Positions 54,363 through 63,823 of a stretch of 64,000 nucleotides of DNA are shown in pieces. The stretch is from Phycisphaeraceae bacterium (GTDB taxonomy: Bacteria > Planctomycetota > Phycisphaerae > Phycisphaerales > UBA1924). Numbering within the stretch: the stretch's first letter is position 1; each line of letters starts with the position of its first letter. The stretch lies in NCBI GenBank assembly GCA_020639135.1, contig JACKHE010000004.1, forward strand, positions 226,532-290,531, written 5' to 3'. The notes beneath the pieces were generated by a model. It made no database searches. It had not been told where the DNA came from and saw nothing but the letters and a program-made list of their open reading frames with translations. The translations under genes and the position numbers were made by a program.

Positions 54363-55030
54363 ACACTCCGAGCACAGTGACAGGGGCGTCTGCGCAAATA
54401 ACTCGCGACTGGGCGGACCAAATACCGTGCCTGGGCATCTACAAGCCCAGGCAGCTGCTCAAAAGATGCGGCCCATTGCTGATTGGCATCGCGCTTGACC
54501 GTGACTCAAGCAACGATAAATATCGACCCACATTTCATGTTCACTGTCTTTGCATCAAGAAGGGATATCTGACGCTTTCGCTCCTTCGCTACCCCGACGA
54601 AATTCTGAACACTCTCCCGCGGTATATTCACATGCGTGATCATGCGAATCAATATCGCGAAGTGGCCAGCGCCATGGCCGCGCATTCACCATTGCCGCTC
54701 AGCAGAAATCTCACACTAGTCGAAGTCCTGGAGGCGTACGACGAATATCTAGAGACTCCGGGCGGGATTTTCGCAGCACTTTCACACTATCATGAAATGA
54801 TTCTGTTGGCTGCCGTGTTCGGCGAATCGGATATTGCCACTTCAATCCTCAACCGGTGCCTTGCACAAGTGGCGCATTCCAAGTTTCGTTTTTTCGGAGG
54901 GCGCGAGGAATTCGTTTCATTGATGATATCACAGATTGAAGCTCCCTCAGCAATCCATGAGATTGTGGAGCATGAAGCCAGCACCCTGAAAGTTGATTGT
55001 CTACCTCAATCTGCTCTGCACTTGTCATAA
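54359..55030 (+). CDS. Probable immunity protein for the RHS-linked toxin
   Basis: A 223-residue protein read from ATG 54359, which overlaps the toxin stop as ATGA. A GTG in the same frame at 54341 would extend it by six codons. It has no signal peptide and no recognised family. Composition is low-GC (hand count of 54601-54660: 27/60), different from the rest of the window. Position directly after a polymorphic toxin C-terminus is the standard one for immunity genes. Regions such as DRDSSNDKYRPTFHVHCLC and AALSHYHEMILLAAVF are unassigned. Confidence 0.6.
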   Translation: MNTPSTVTGASAQITRDWADQIPCLGIYKPRQLLKRCGPLLIGIALDRDSSNDKYRPTFHVHCLCIKKGYLTLSLLRYPDEILNTLPRYIHMRDHANQYREVASAMAAHSPLPLSRNLTLVEVLEAYDEYLETPGGIFAALSHYHEMILLAAVFGESDIATSILNRCLAQVAHSKFRFFGGREEFVSLMISQIEAPSAIHEIVEHEASTLKVDCLPQSALHLS

Positions 55031-55224
55031 CTAATTATTCCAGCAAAATCAACACTAACCAATGTCTGAGTTGACCCTGAACTCAGGCTGACTCAAATAG
55101 CTAGTCAAATTTCTCAGACCAACTAGTCCAATTCTTACAAAACTGCTCAACACGCTGTCATTCAACGTGCTCAAGCAACAAGATATCATCGACGAAACGA
55201 TTCCCCACTCCTGCTCTTGAAATG

Positions 55225-55267
55225 AAAAACCCCTCCCCAGCGATCACTCGCCGGGCAGGGGGTTTTT
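55225..55267 (-). terminator. Intrinsic terminator after tRNA-Ser(GCU)
   Basis: AAAAACCCC...GGGGTTTTT forms a strong stem with the inner CCCC/GGGC pairs; on the minus strand it ends in GGGGTTTTT. It lies directly downstream of the tRNA 3' end (55275) and, being symmetric, could also stop plus-strand transcription from the toxin/immunity cassette. Confidence 0.7.
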
Positions 55268-55274
55268 ATTCAAG

Positions 55275-55363
55275 CGGAGAGAGCGGGATTCGAACCCGCG
55301 GAACCCCTATCGGAGTTCACCGGTTTAGCAAACCGGCGCCTTCAGCCGCTCGGCCATCTCTCC
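55275..55363 (-). tRNA. tRNA-Ser(GCU)
   Basis: An 89-base class II tRNA. The 7-bp acceptor stem GGAGAGA/TCTCTCC pairs fully, the anticodon GCT lies in TTTGCTAAA within the CCGGT.../...ACCGG stem, and the T-arm is GCGGGTTCGAATCCCGC. The long variable arm identifies serine. CCA is not encoded. It bounds the RHS insertion on the right. Confidence 0.93.
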
Positions 55364-55509
55364 AAGAGCTGCTCGGCGATGTCGCCATCGCCGCCGGGTC
55401 GTCACCCGGATGCAGCGGGGCCATTCTCGCGCCCCCGATCCCCAGGGTCAAATCGGACGCGCCGCCGGCCCGCCTGATTGCCCGCACGTGCGTGACGCCG
55501 AACAAAAAA

Positions 55510-55542
55510 AGCGGCAGACCGACTGTTGGTCGGTCCGCCGCT
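55510..55542 (-). terminator. Intrinsic terminator of the coiled-coil protein gene
   Basis: AGCGGC(A)GACCGAC-TGTT-... pairs with GTCGGTC(C)GCCGCT, a 14-bp stem with a single G-U or mismatch. On the minus strand it is followed by a run of seven T (a 504-510 on plus), typical Rho-independent form. Serves the small gene at 55688-55972 and precedes the tRNA. Confidence 0.8.
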
Positions 55543-55687
55543 GGCTGGGTGGGAATCGGACGCTCGAGGCGTCATCCCTGGGATGCGTTGCGCATCCCCC
55601 CTCTGGGGTGGCTCTCTCTCTCCGCTCCGGGCGGCGTCGGCGCCGACGCGCGGCCCCTCAGCCGGCGCGGCGCCTTCGTGGGCGCGG

Positions 55688-55972
55688 TCAGTCCGCGCCC
55701 TCGTTCAAGTCGCCGTCACTGGCGTGACGGATCATCTTCCGGAGATATTGGTTCTCTCTCCGCGTGGCCTCGAGGTCGAACACGAGGTACTTCACGCTCA
55801 GCCTCAAATAATCGAGCGACTCCTGCAGCTGGGAGACGGTCCGGCGCATCCGCTGATGGCGTTCCTTCGTCTCCTCGGCGAGCTGCTGGAGTCGCTCGCG
55901 CTCACCCTCGGGGAGGGTGTCGATCTGCTTGAGAAGGTCGTCAAGCTTGCCCTGGAAGTCCTGCTCTTTCAT
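55688..55972 (-). CDS. Short conserved coiled-coil protein
   Basis: A 94-residue, almost fully helical protein. The segment LDDLLKQIDTLPEGERERLQQLAEETKERHQ and the end YLRLSVKYLVFDLEATRRENQYLRKMI are reminiscent of small planctomycete proteins of unknown role; this recognition is from memory. Start ATG 55972 is preferred; a GTG at 56044 would add 24 residues of low-complexity sequence. The gene has its own terminator. Confidence 0.65.
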   Translation of the reverse strand: MKEQDFQGKLDDLLKQIDTLPEGERERLQQLAEETKERHQRMRRTVSQLQESLDYLRLSVKYLVFDLEATRRENQYLRKMIRHASDGDLNEGAD

Positions 55973-56181
55973 GCTCACACTCGCCTTCCGTCTCTGGTCG
56001 TTCTTGAGTTGTTGGTCAACCCCGTCACCAGCTGTCTGGCTCACGGGAGCACAACCAGAGCATGCTCCGCCATCGCGACGGGTCCAGCCGTGAGCGAGAA
56101 ACGTGTGTTTTCAGGTTCCGGTGGTGGCGAGTGCGCCGGTCGCGCCCATGCGATGACGCCGATCCGGGTCCGGATAACCGC

Positions 56182-56790
56182 TCAAACCCTTCCCAGGAGC
56201 CGGCGCCCGGCCTCCACTCCGGCGCTCGGGGCGCCCTTGGAAGCGGCGGCGATCGCCTGCGGGTCGCTCCGCTTGGCCTCGGCCAGGAGCGACTTGAGGT
56301 GCTCGTCGCGGTTGACGGCGTACCGCTTGAACAGCTCCTCCAGCTCGTGCCGATTGAACCGGCTCAGGGGATCGGCGAGCCCCGACTGGGCCGCGGCCCA
56401 GTCCATCAGGGAAGCCCCGGTGGCGTCGAATCGGTACAGGGCCATCGTCGCCGATAACCGCGCCGTCAGCGACGCGAAGGGGTCCCGCGCCGGCTCGGGG
56501 ATCGCCGTCATGACTTCCCGGACCACGCGCTCGGAGGCGCCCGGGTCGAGCCCCGGGACCGTCGCGGCCTCGGCGCGCTCCATCGTGGTCTGCGACTCGG
56601 CGGGCCGGAGCGCCGCCATCTGCGTCGCCAGCGACTTGAGCCCCTCTCGTTCGAATCGGATCTTCAGCCGCTGCCCGGCGACGCCGTCGATGGCGAGATC
56701 CTCGGCGCCGATCACCTGGCCGACGCCCCATTCGGGCTTCTCGGCATGGACCACCCTGTCGCCGAACTGGAACCGATGCGTTGGATTCAT
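56182..56790 (-). CDS. DUF3553-domain protein
   Basis: A 202-residue protein. The N-terminal ~55 residues (RFQFGDRVVHAEKPEWGVGQVIGAED ... GQRLKIRFEREGLKSL) form a DUF3553/CarD-like Tudor-type module, which elsewhere binds RNA polymerase or nucleic-acid-repair enzymes. The remainder is helical with no named motif. Start ATG 56790; further upstream frame is read antisense to unrelated sequence. Divergent from rpoZ with 221 bp between. Confidence 0.72.
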   Translation of the reverse strand: MNPTHRFQFGDRVVHAEKPEWGVGQVIGAEDLAIDGVAGQRLKIRFEREGLKSLATQMAALRPAESQTTMERAEAATVPGLDPGASERVVREVMTAIPEPARDPFASLTARLSATMALYRFDATGASLMDWAAAQSGLADPLSRFNRHELEELFKRYAVNRDEHLKSLLAEAKRSDPQAIAAASKGAPSAGVEAGRRLLGRV

Positions 56791-57011
56791 GGGCGCTGGC
56801 GCTCCCCGGGAACCACGATCAACGCCGGAACGGCGTTCGGGGGGCCTGAAGACAGTACGGAGATCGGAGGGACGCGCCGGGCGTTTGCCCGGCGTCCGGT
56901 GTGAGGATACCCTACCCGGTTCGCCGCTGCCCGCCGGGCGATTCCTGCGCGGGGATCCCCGGGGCTGCAGGGCCCGGCCGGCGCCAACCCCCTCCGGAGA
57001 CACCAGGGACC

Positions 57012-57275
57012 ATGATCGAAGCGCTCAAGAGCGAGGAGATCGTCGAGAAAATGGGCGGCCGCTTCAAGCTGTGCGCCCTCATCCAGCGCCGCCTTGTCGA
57101 GCTGATGGACGGCGCCCGCCCCCTTGTGGAGCGCGACGGCCGGTCCGACCTGGAGCTCGTCATCGAGGAGATCCTTCAGGAGAAGATCGCCATCGACCTG
57201 GCGCAGAGCGAGCTGCCCGAGGACTTCCCCGTCGGCGAGACGAGGGAGATCCTCGACGCCAACGCGTACTCCTGA
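57012..57275 (+). CDS. rpoZ: RNA polymerase omega subunit
   Basis: An 87-residue omega subunit. KMGGRFKLCALIQRRLVELMDGARPLV matches the conserved RFxLv...RA..L core of RpoZ; the C-terminal ELVIEEILQEKIAIDL helix is normal for the family. It assists assembly of beta' in the core enzyme. Located 41 bp before the coaC-like gene, a common bacterial order (rpoZ-coaBC). Confidence 0.9.
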   Translation: MIEALKSEEIVEKMGGRFKLCALIQRRLVELMDGARPLVERDGRSDLELVIEEILQEKIAIDLAQSELPEDFPVGETREILDANAYS

Positions 57276-57316
57276 GCTGATCCTCCCCCCCGGCGCCCGC
57301 GCCGGGCGACGCGATC

Positions 57317-57895
57317 ATGAACGCCAACACCGGCGACAACACCATCTTCGAGGGCGCGCCGATCCTCGTCGGCGTTACCGGGGGCATCGCCGCGTACAAG
57401 ACGTGCCTCCTGGTCAGCCGCCTCGCGCAGTCGGGCGCCGACGCCACCGTGCTGATGACCGATGCCGCGACCCGATTCGTCGGCCCGCTCACCTTCCAGG
57501 CGCTCTCGGGCAACCACGTGTACGTCAGCCCCTGGGAGCACGTGCGGTCTCAGGACCCGCAGCACGTGTCGTTGGCGCGGAGCGCCAGGGCGATTGTCGT
57601 GGCGCCCTGCTCCATGAACTGCATGGCGAAGCTCGCGCACGGGCTGGCCGATGATGTCGTGACGCTGGCGATCAGCGCCGCGGACCGGCGGGCGACACCG
57701 ATTCTCCTGGCGCCGGCGATGAACGCGGCGATGTGGGCGCAGCCCTCGACGCAGCGCAACCTGTCCACGCTCGCCGACGACGGATTCCGGATCATCGGCC
57801 CCGACGAGGGCTGGCAGGCGTGCCGGACTTCCGGCGCGGGCCGGATGAGCGAGCCGGACACGATCCTCGAAGCGCTGCGGGACGCGCTCTCCTGA
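57317..57895 (+). CDS. coaC: Phosphopantothenoylcysteine decarboxylase (CoaC-type flavoprotein)
   Basis: A 192-residue flavoprotein. GVTGGIAAYKTCLLVSRL is the FMN-binding start, and LLAPAMNAAMW is the PxMNxxMW signature of decarboxylases; the active-site Cys in RTSGAGRMSEP (C at ACRTSGAGRM) lies near residue 170. It removes CO2 from 4'-phosphopantothenoylcysteine on the way to coenzyme A. The synthetase half (CoaB), normally fused, is not seen here and may be encoded elsewhere. Confidence 0.9.
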   Translation: MNANTGDNTIFEGAPILVGVTGGIAAYKTCLLVSRLAQSGADATVLMTDAATRFVGPLTFQALSGNHVYVSPWEHVRSQDPQHVSLARSARAIVVAPCSMNCMAKLAHGLADDVVTLAISAADRRATPILLAPAMNAAMWAQPSTQRNLSTLADDGFRIIGPDEGWQACRTSGAGRMSEPDTILEALRDALS

Positions 57896-57994
57896 GCGAT
57901 ACGCGGCGTTGGGGCGCCCAAACGCCCGGCTGGTAGGATGCGCCGCCTGCGCAGCGCCAGATCCCAGCGCCGAACCCCAGCGAAAGGACACGGC

Positions 57995-59410
57995 ATGTCC
58001 ACCCCGGGCGACCGCCCCCCCATCACCGTCGCGACGCTCACCTCGGGGCTGCTGTGGCCGAAGCTGTGGCGGACGCTCCCCATGGCGACGAGGCCGGGCC
58101 GGCTGATCGTCTCTTTTGTCATGCTGGTCGTGCTGCTGGTGCTGGGTTCGGCGTACGACTTGGTCGCCGGCCCGGTGGTCCCCGGCGCGGGCCTCGACGC
58201 CGACATGCCCCCCGCCGAGCGCGTGCAGGCGAACCTGCGCCGGATCATCACGAGCGCCGACGCCATCGACGGCGAGCGCGCCGCGTCGCTGCTCGCGGAG
58301 GAAACGATCAAGCCCCGCCGGGTCATCGTCGCGATTCAGGACTCCTTCAAGGACCGCGCCGCGACGATCCTCCGCGACGCCCAGAGCCCCGTCACAACTG
58401 CGGAGTGGGACCGCATCCGCACGCCCTATTCGTCAGCAATCCGCGACGTCGAGCTGCTGCGCGGCTCGGGGCTCTTCGAGACCGCCGCCGGGAATACCGC
58501 CAGGGCGTTCAACGAGGTCATGCTCGGCGCCGTCTCGCTCGAGCCGGCCCGATCGACGCGCGCCGCGCACTGGTGGTGGACGCGCACCGTCGTCCCCATG
58601 TTCACGAAGCACACGCTGGGCTCGGTGCTGATCCTCGTGCTGACGGCGCTGCTGCTGGGCGTCTTCGGGGGCGCTGTGGCGCGGTCGTCGGCTTGCGACA
58701 TCGCGGGGTGGCCGGCGCCAGGGCCGGGCGAGTCCGTCGCCTTCGCATGGCGACGCCGGGCGGACTTTTCGATGACGCTGCTCGGGCCGGCGCTGTTCAT
58801 CGGCGCCATCGCGCTGGTGCTGGCGGCGATCGGCGCCGTGGCGCTGCGGATCCCCGGGATCGATTTCATCGGCGCGATCTTCTACGGCCTGGCGCTGCTG
58901 CTGGGGCTGCTGGCCGCGTTGTCTGTTCTCGGGCTGTGCCTGGGCGGTGTGATGCTGATCCCATCGGTCGCGGTCGAGTGCAGCGACTGGCTCGACGGCG
59001 CGCAGCGGGTGTACGCCTACGTCGCGGGCTCGCCGGGCCGGCTGGTGATGTACCTGGTGGCGCTGCTGACGCAGGGGGCGCTGGCGTACTGGGCGCTGTC
59101 GCTGGTCTTCGCGCTGACGCTGAACTTCACGGCGGGGACGGTCACCGGCTGGCTGGGCGCCGAGCCGACCGCGCTCGCGGGGCGCGTCGAGCCCTTCGTC
59201 TTCCAGACGCAGCCCGACCAGTGGGCGCTGGGCGGCACGACCCTCTGGACCGCGCACGTGATGGGTCTGTGGGAGCAGGCGTTCACGCTGCTGCTCGCCG
59301 CGGGAGTGTTCAGCTACCTCTTCACCGGCGGGACGGCCCTCTACCTGGCGCTGCGGCAGGTCAACGACCACCAGGACATGGCCGACATCAGCCCCGACCT
59401 GCGGGATTGA
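57995..59410 (+). CDS. Polytopic membrane protein of unknown function
   Basis: A 471-residue protein with about seven hydrophobic helices, including LIVSFVMLVVLLVLGSAYDL (near 40), a central pair starting at LTALLLGVFGGAV, and later LLLAAGVFSYLFTGGTALYL. A soluble helical stretch (residues ~70-180) lies between the first and second helices. No Pfam-like motif is recognised. Start ATG 57995 follows AAAGGA. Ends convergent to rsmD, with a paired-hairpin repeat between them. Confidence 0.7.
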   Translation: MSTPGDRPPITVATLTSGLLWPKLWRTLPMATRPGRLIVSFVMLVVLLVLGSAYDLVAGPVVPGAGLDADMPPAERVQANLRRIITSADAIDGERAASLLAEETIKPRRVIVAIQDSFKDRAATILRDAQSPVTTAEWDRIRTPYSSAIRDVELLRGSGLFETAAGNTARAFNEVMLGAVSLEPARSTRAAHWWWTRTVVPMFTKHTLGSVLILVLTALLLGVFGGAVARSSACDIAGWPAPGPGESVAFAWRRRADFSMTLLGPALFIGAIALVLAAIGAVALRIPGIDFIGAIFYGLALLLGLLAALSVLGLCLGGVMLIPSVAVECSDWLDGAQRVYAYVAGSPGRLVMYLVALLTQGALAYWALSLVFALTLNFTAGTVTGWLGAEPTALAGRVEPFVFQTQPDQWALGGTTLWTAHVMGLWEQAFTLLLAAGVFSYLFTGGTALYLALRQVNDHQDMADISPDLRD

Positions 59411-59438
59411 GAAACCGAGCCAGACCCGTGCCACACCC

Positions 59439-59521
59439 GTGCCACGACAACGCGCTCCGCGTTGTAGTGCTCTGCGCGATGATCTCAGGAAGCACGACAA
59501 CGCGAAGCGCGTTGTCGGCAC
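59439..59521. repeat. Paired-hairpin intergenic repeat
   Basis: Starts GTGCCAC and ends TCGGCAC (one base off GTGGCAC). Contains two related hairpins, GACAACGCGCTCCGCGTTGT and GACAACGCGAAGCGCGTTGTC, separated by ~30 bp with GTGC...GCAC at the inner edges. Lies exactly between the convergent ends of 59410 and 59528. Confidence 0.75.
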
Positions 59522-59527
59522 GGGTTC

Positions 59528-60217
59528 TCACCGCTTGCCGGTGTCCTTCATATAGAAGTGCACGGCCATCGAGTTGTACGCGTGTGTCTCGGGGCCGAGG
59601 GCGTCGTCGATGCGCAGATCGACCCGCGTGCGGTTGAGGAACGCCGGCTCGGGCGCCTCCTCGTCGCGCCATTCCAGGTCCTCATCGAGCAGGTCCACCT
59701 CGTCGGCGTGCTGGGGAGGCGTGGGCATCCCCTCGAACAGCGGCCAGGGCGTCCGGAAGACGGCGTACCCCTCGTCGTCGAGGAGCTGGATCAGCCGGCT
59801 CAGCTGCCGGAAGACACGGGGCCGCGACTCGGGGTCCGTCACCAGCTTGTAGGGCGGGTCGAAGAAGAGCAGGTGCACGGGCCTGGGCGCCCTGGTCAGC
59901 GCCGCCGACCCCAGCGCATCGCCCTGCACCAGGTCGCACCGGTCGCCGACCCCCAGCGCATCGATGTTCCGCTGGACGACCTTCGCCACGCCCCGGTCGC
60001 GTTCAACAAAGACGCACCGCTCGGCGCCCCGTGAGATCGCCTCCAGCCCCATCGACCCCGAGCCGGCGAAGCAGTCAAGGATGTTCTGCCCCTGGACGTG
60101 CCCCCGGAGGATCGAGAAGATCGACTCCCGCACGCGCGACGGCATCGGGCGCGTCGTCTCGGAGCCCTTGGGGGATTCGAGCCTGCGCCTTCGGAAATCG
60201 CCTGAGAGGATCTGCAT
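59528..60217 (-). CDS. rsmD: 16S rRNA (guanine966-N2)-methyltransferase
   Basis: A 229-residue RsmD. RIMSG-like ILSGDFRRRRL at the N-terminus, the SAM-binding LDCFAGSGSMGLEAISRGA (near 47) and the catalytic DPPY (near 119) are all seen. It methylates G966 of 16S rRNA during 30S assembly. The C-terminal ~60 residues (DEVDLLDEDLEWRDEEAPEP) are extra compared with E. coli (198 residues). A paired-hairpin repeat follows the stop. Confidence 0.92.
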   Translation of the reverse strand: MQILSGDFRRRRLESPKGSETTRPMPSRVRESIFSILRGHVQGQNILDCFAGSGSMGLEAISRGAERCVFVERDRGVAKVVQRNIDALGVGDRCDLVQGDALGSAALTRAPRPVHLLFFDPPYKLVTDPESRPRVFRQLSRLIQLLDDEGYAVFRTPWPLFEGMPTPPQHADEVDLLDEDLEWRDEEAPEPAFLNRTRVDLRIDDALGPETHAYNSMAVHFYMKDTGKR

Positions 60218-60310
60218 CGTCGATGGAAGACCGCCGGGGCGGTTGCGTCAAGCCGGGGCGCTCGGCGCGGCGGCGGCGCTTGCTATGCTTGACCGATCCG
60301 TTCTTGTCCG

Positions 60311-60363
60311 ATCGGCGTTGCGCCGATACAGTGCCCGATACTTGATCCGTTCATCCGGATCAA
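60311..60363 (+). promoter_or_regulatory. Two-hairpin 5' leader of metK
   Basis: ATCGGCG-TTG-CGCCGAT (60311-60327) and TTGATCCG-N6-CGGATCAA (60342-60363) are two stable stems directly before the GGGAGA ribosome binding site at 60365-60370. The second stem ends two bases from the SD and could hide it. None of the known SAM riboswitch consensus cores was recognised. May control metK translation. Confidence 0.45.
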
Positions 60364-60376
60364 TGGGAGAATACAC

Positions 60377-61597
<1,221 letters not shown>

Positions 61598-61617
61598 GCC
61601 CGAACTGACAGCGCCCC

Positions 61618-61707
61618 GTGCCACTACCCAGCCCCGCTGGGTAGTGTTCTTTTTGGGGTGTGATGGTTCAAAAAAAAGCACGACCCAGCGGGGCTGGGTC
61701 GTGGCAC
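61618..61707. repeat. Paired-hairpin intergenic repeat
   Basis: Outer GTGCCAC/GTGGCAC arms enclose two hairpins, ACTACCCAGCCCCGCTGGGTAGT and GACCCAGCGGGGCTGGGTC, separated by ~35 bp holding an A-run and a T-run. Lies between the convergent metK and the MshEN gene, with T/A runs suited to termination in both directions. Confidence 0.78.
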
Positions 61708-61727
61708 GGGTCGGGATTTCAGTGCAT

Positions 61728-62228
61728 TCACGCCGCGGCGTTGCCGTCGTAGCGCGTCCGCATCGTGCCCCGGGCGACGTGCTCGGGGGTCATGCCGGGC
61801 ATCGGGAAGTGCCGGCACAGGGCCTCGCCCAGCGCCCGCTCCTCGGCGATGACGAAGTAGCACGGCTCGCTGAGCATCCGCAGCGCGAATCGCATCGCCC
61901 GCGCCAGGTGCTCGGCGGTCGTCGCGACCATCACCTCCGAGCCGTCGCGGCGAATCGGGAGGATGCGGAACTGCCACGCCTGACGCCGGTCGATCAGGCT
62001 CGCGGCCCAGGCGTCCACCGCCATCTGGGTCGGGTCGATCTGCTCGGCGATCTGCGCGTACTGCTTCGACCACGCGTACTCGACGTCGGACTCGCTAAGC
62101 CCGAACATCTGCTCGGCGATCTCGCCGAAGGGTCGGTGCGACTCGCGCTGCGCCTCCAGGACGGCCTCCACCTGCTCCTCGCGGAGCAGCCCGAGCTGAA
62201 TCATAGTTTCACCGATGCGCACTGCCAT
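61728..62228 (-). CDS. MshEN/GspE N-terminal-domain protein
   Basis: A 166-residue protein. RIGETMIQLGLLREEQVEAVLEAQRE and PFGEIAEQMFGLSESDVEYAWSKQYA are the helical repeats of the N-terminal domain of type II secretion ATPases (MshEN/GspE_N), which can bind c-di-GMP. Length and absence of an ATPase domain suggest a stand-alone regulator. GGAGG lies 9 bases upstream of the ATG at 62228. Ends convergent to metK across the repeat. Confidence 0.75.
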   Translation of the reverse strand: MAVRIGETMIQLGLLREEQVEAVLEAQRESHRPFGEIAEQMFGLSESDVEYAWSKQYAQIAEQIDPTQMAVDAWAASLIDRRQAWQFRILPIRRDGSEVMVATTAEHLARAMRFALRMLSEPCYFVIAEERALGEALCRHFPMPGMTPEHVARGTMRTRYDGNAAA

Positions 62229-62491
62229 AGGCCGTTCCTCCAACAACAACTGGGAACCGCTCGAAACCCCCCGACGCGGCGCGCCGGTGACAGCACTGCA
62301 ATCGACAACCAGCGCGCCCGACGCGATGCGGATCAGCGATTTGCCGGATGCGCCGGTCGGCGTGCACGGGAACCATCGCGTTTGGCAATGGCGAGGGTTC
62401 GCTGGGCCCACGCGCCTCAAACTCCGCGCAAATACGTGGACGACGCTTGACAGGTGGCGGGGCGATCTCGCGCCGCTCGATTCCCGGACCC

Positions 62492-63676
62492 TCAGCGCCC
62501 ATCCGGGGACACCGGCGCCGGCGCCGAGGGTTTCCGGTCGGTCTTCGTCATCCAGCCCATCGCCCGCCCCGGCCAGTCATTAGTGATGCCCCACAACTCA
62601 CCGAGCGTCATCGTCGGACCCGGGTCCGAAAGGCCGTTGATCCGCGCCAGCTCCGATTCGATCTGCGTGATGGCCACCTGGAACTCGTCGCGCTCCCGCT
62701 CGCTGCGGATCGGCTGCCAGACGAGGATCCCGTCGGCGCCCGCTTCAAATGATGCCCTGATCAGCAGCCGCCGCTCGGCCTCGGTCAATAACTGCTCCTT
62801 GTACCTCCCTCGCCAGCCCATGCGGGTCCCGTACATGCACGGCAGCACGAGCTGGCGCCCCCCCAGCGCATCGCGCAGGTGCATCATCGCTTCCACCGCA
62901 TCGTGCACGGGCTGCACCCAATCCCGCGCGTGCGCCTGGTCAACACCCGGCTTCACATCGTCCGCGACGAGCCGGCGAAAAGGGTAAATGTGCGAGGCGA
63001 AGTACGACGCGCGGCGCATCACCGGCGCCGATTCGAGGTTGAGCCGGTCCACGTCCAGGTCAAGGTCGCGCAGCTCCACGCCGCGCGGCGTCAGCACCCT
63101 GGCCCACCAGCCGAAACGATCAATCTCCGGCCAGCCTTGCTCGATCCCGTCCTGGATCGCGGTGTGGACGGCGATCGCCTTCGCGTTATACGCGGCCCGG
63201 CTCGCGCCGGCGCGGGGCTTGTCCCACGCCGCGTCGTACTGGATCGGCCAACCCTCGATGTTGACCATGACGTTGGCGCGCCGAGCGCCCCAGAAGCCCG
63301 AAGCGACCTCGGCGTCACGCCTCGCCTCATCGCGGAGCGCCCGGATGTTGATCGACATCGGGGTGCTGTGGTCGTACGCGTCGCCAAAGGCGGTCTCCTC
63401 GAAGAGCACGTAGGGCGTAGGCTCCCAGAGCCTGGGGTGCACGACGATCGAGGTCATCAGGTTGCGGTTGTCCGCGCTGGCGCCCTTGATGGAGAGGTGG
63501 CCGAGGAACATGGGCCTGCCGCGGGACGCCGATCGAGCGGTCGGAGTCTGCGCGACCGTGGGCGAGGCCTGATCTCTGGGCCGATCGCTCCCCGAGGTGC
63601 GAACGGCGGCGATGGAGCATCCGAGCGCCGCGAGGAAGATCGCGAGCGCGAGACCTGATCTGATGAGTTGATTCAT
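62492..63676 (-). CDS. Lipoprotein of unknown function
   Basis: A 394-residue exported protein. The signal peptide ends in a lipobox LAALGCS (Cys20), suggesting lipid anchoring. A Ser/Thr/Arg-rich linker is followed by a domain with VMVNIEGWPIQYDAAW, GWWARVLTPRGVELRD, LPCMYGTRMGW and FEAGADGILVWQPI, which read like a TIM-barrel (glycoside-hydrolase or hyaluronidase-like) fold, although no acid/base pair is provable. C-terminus WPGRAMGWMTKTDRKP. Start ATG 63676. Confidence 0.65.
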   Translation of the reverse strand: MNQLIRSGLALAIFLAALGCSIAAVRTSGSDRPRDQASPTVAQTPTARSASRGRPMFLGHLSIKGASADNRNLMTSIVVHPRLWEPTPYVLFEETAFGDAYDHSTPMSINIRALRDEARRDAEVASGFWGARRANVMVNIEGWPIQYDAAWDKPRAGASRAAYNAKAIAVHTAIQDGIEQGWPEIDRFGWWARVLTPRGVELRDLDLDVDRLNLESAPVMRRASYFASHIYPFRRLVADDVKPGVDQAHARDWVQPVHDAVEAMMHLRDALGGRQLVLPCMYGTRMGWRGRYKEQLLTEAERRLLIRASFEAGADGILVWQPIRSERERDEFQVAITQIESELARINGLSDPGPTMTLGELWGITNDWPGRAMGWMTKTDRKPSAPAPVSPDGR

Positions 63677-63823
63677 GGCTGGAGCATCTCCGGGTTGGTC
63701 GCGCCCGACATCCTGCTCGGCATCGAGGTCGAAGTCCAGAACTCTCCGGCGCGGTCGCCCCAGCAGGTGCGCACGCCGCCGGTTCCTGTTGCACAGAATT
63801 GATTCCGGATCTACGATAGCTGC

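Noticed and set aside
55222..55932. 236-codon plus-strand ORF starting MKNPSPAITRRAGG
   Set aside because: Its N-terminus is the antisense translation of the terminator and tRNA-Ser (typical SGIRTRGTPIG peptide) and the rest is antisense to the coiled-coil gene.
60218..60376. Classical SAM riboswitch before metK
   Set aside because: No SAM-I, SAM-II or SAH-type conserved core could be found, only two simple stems.
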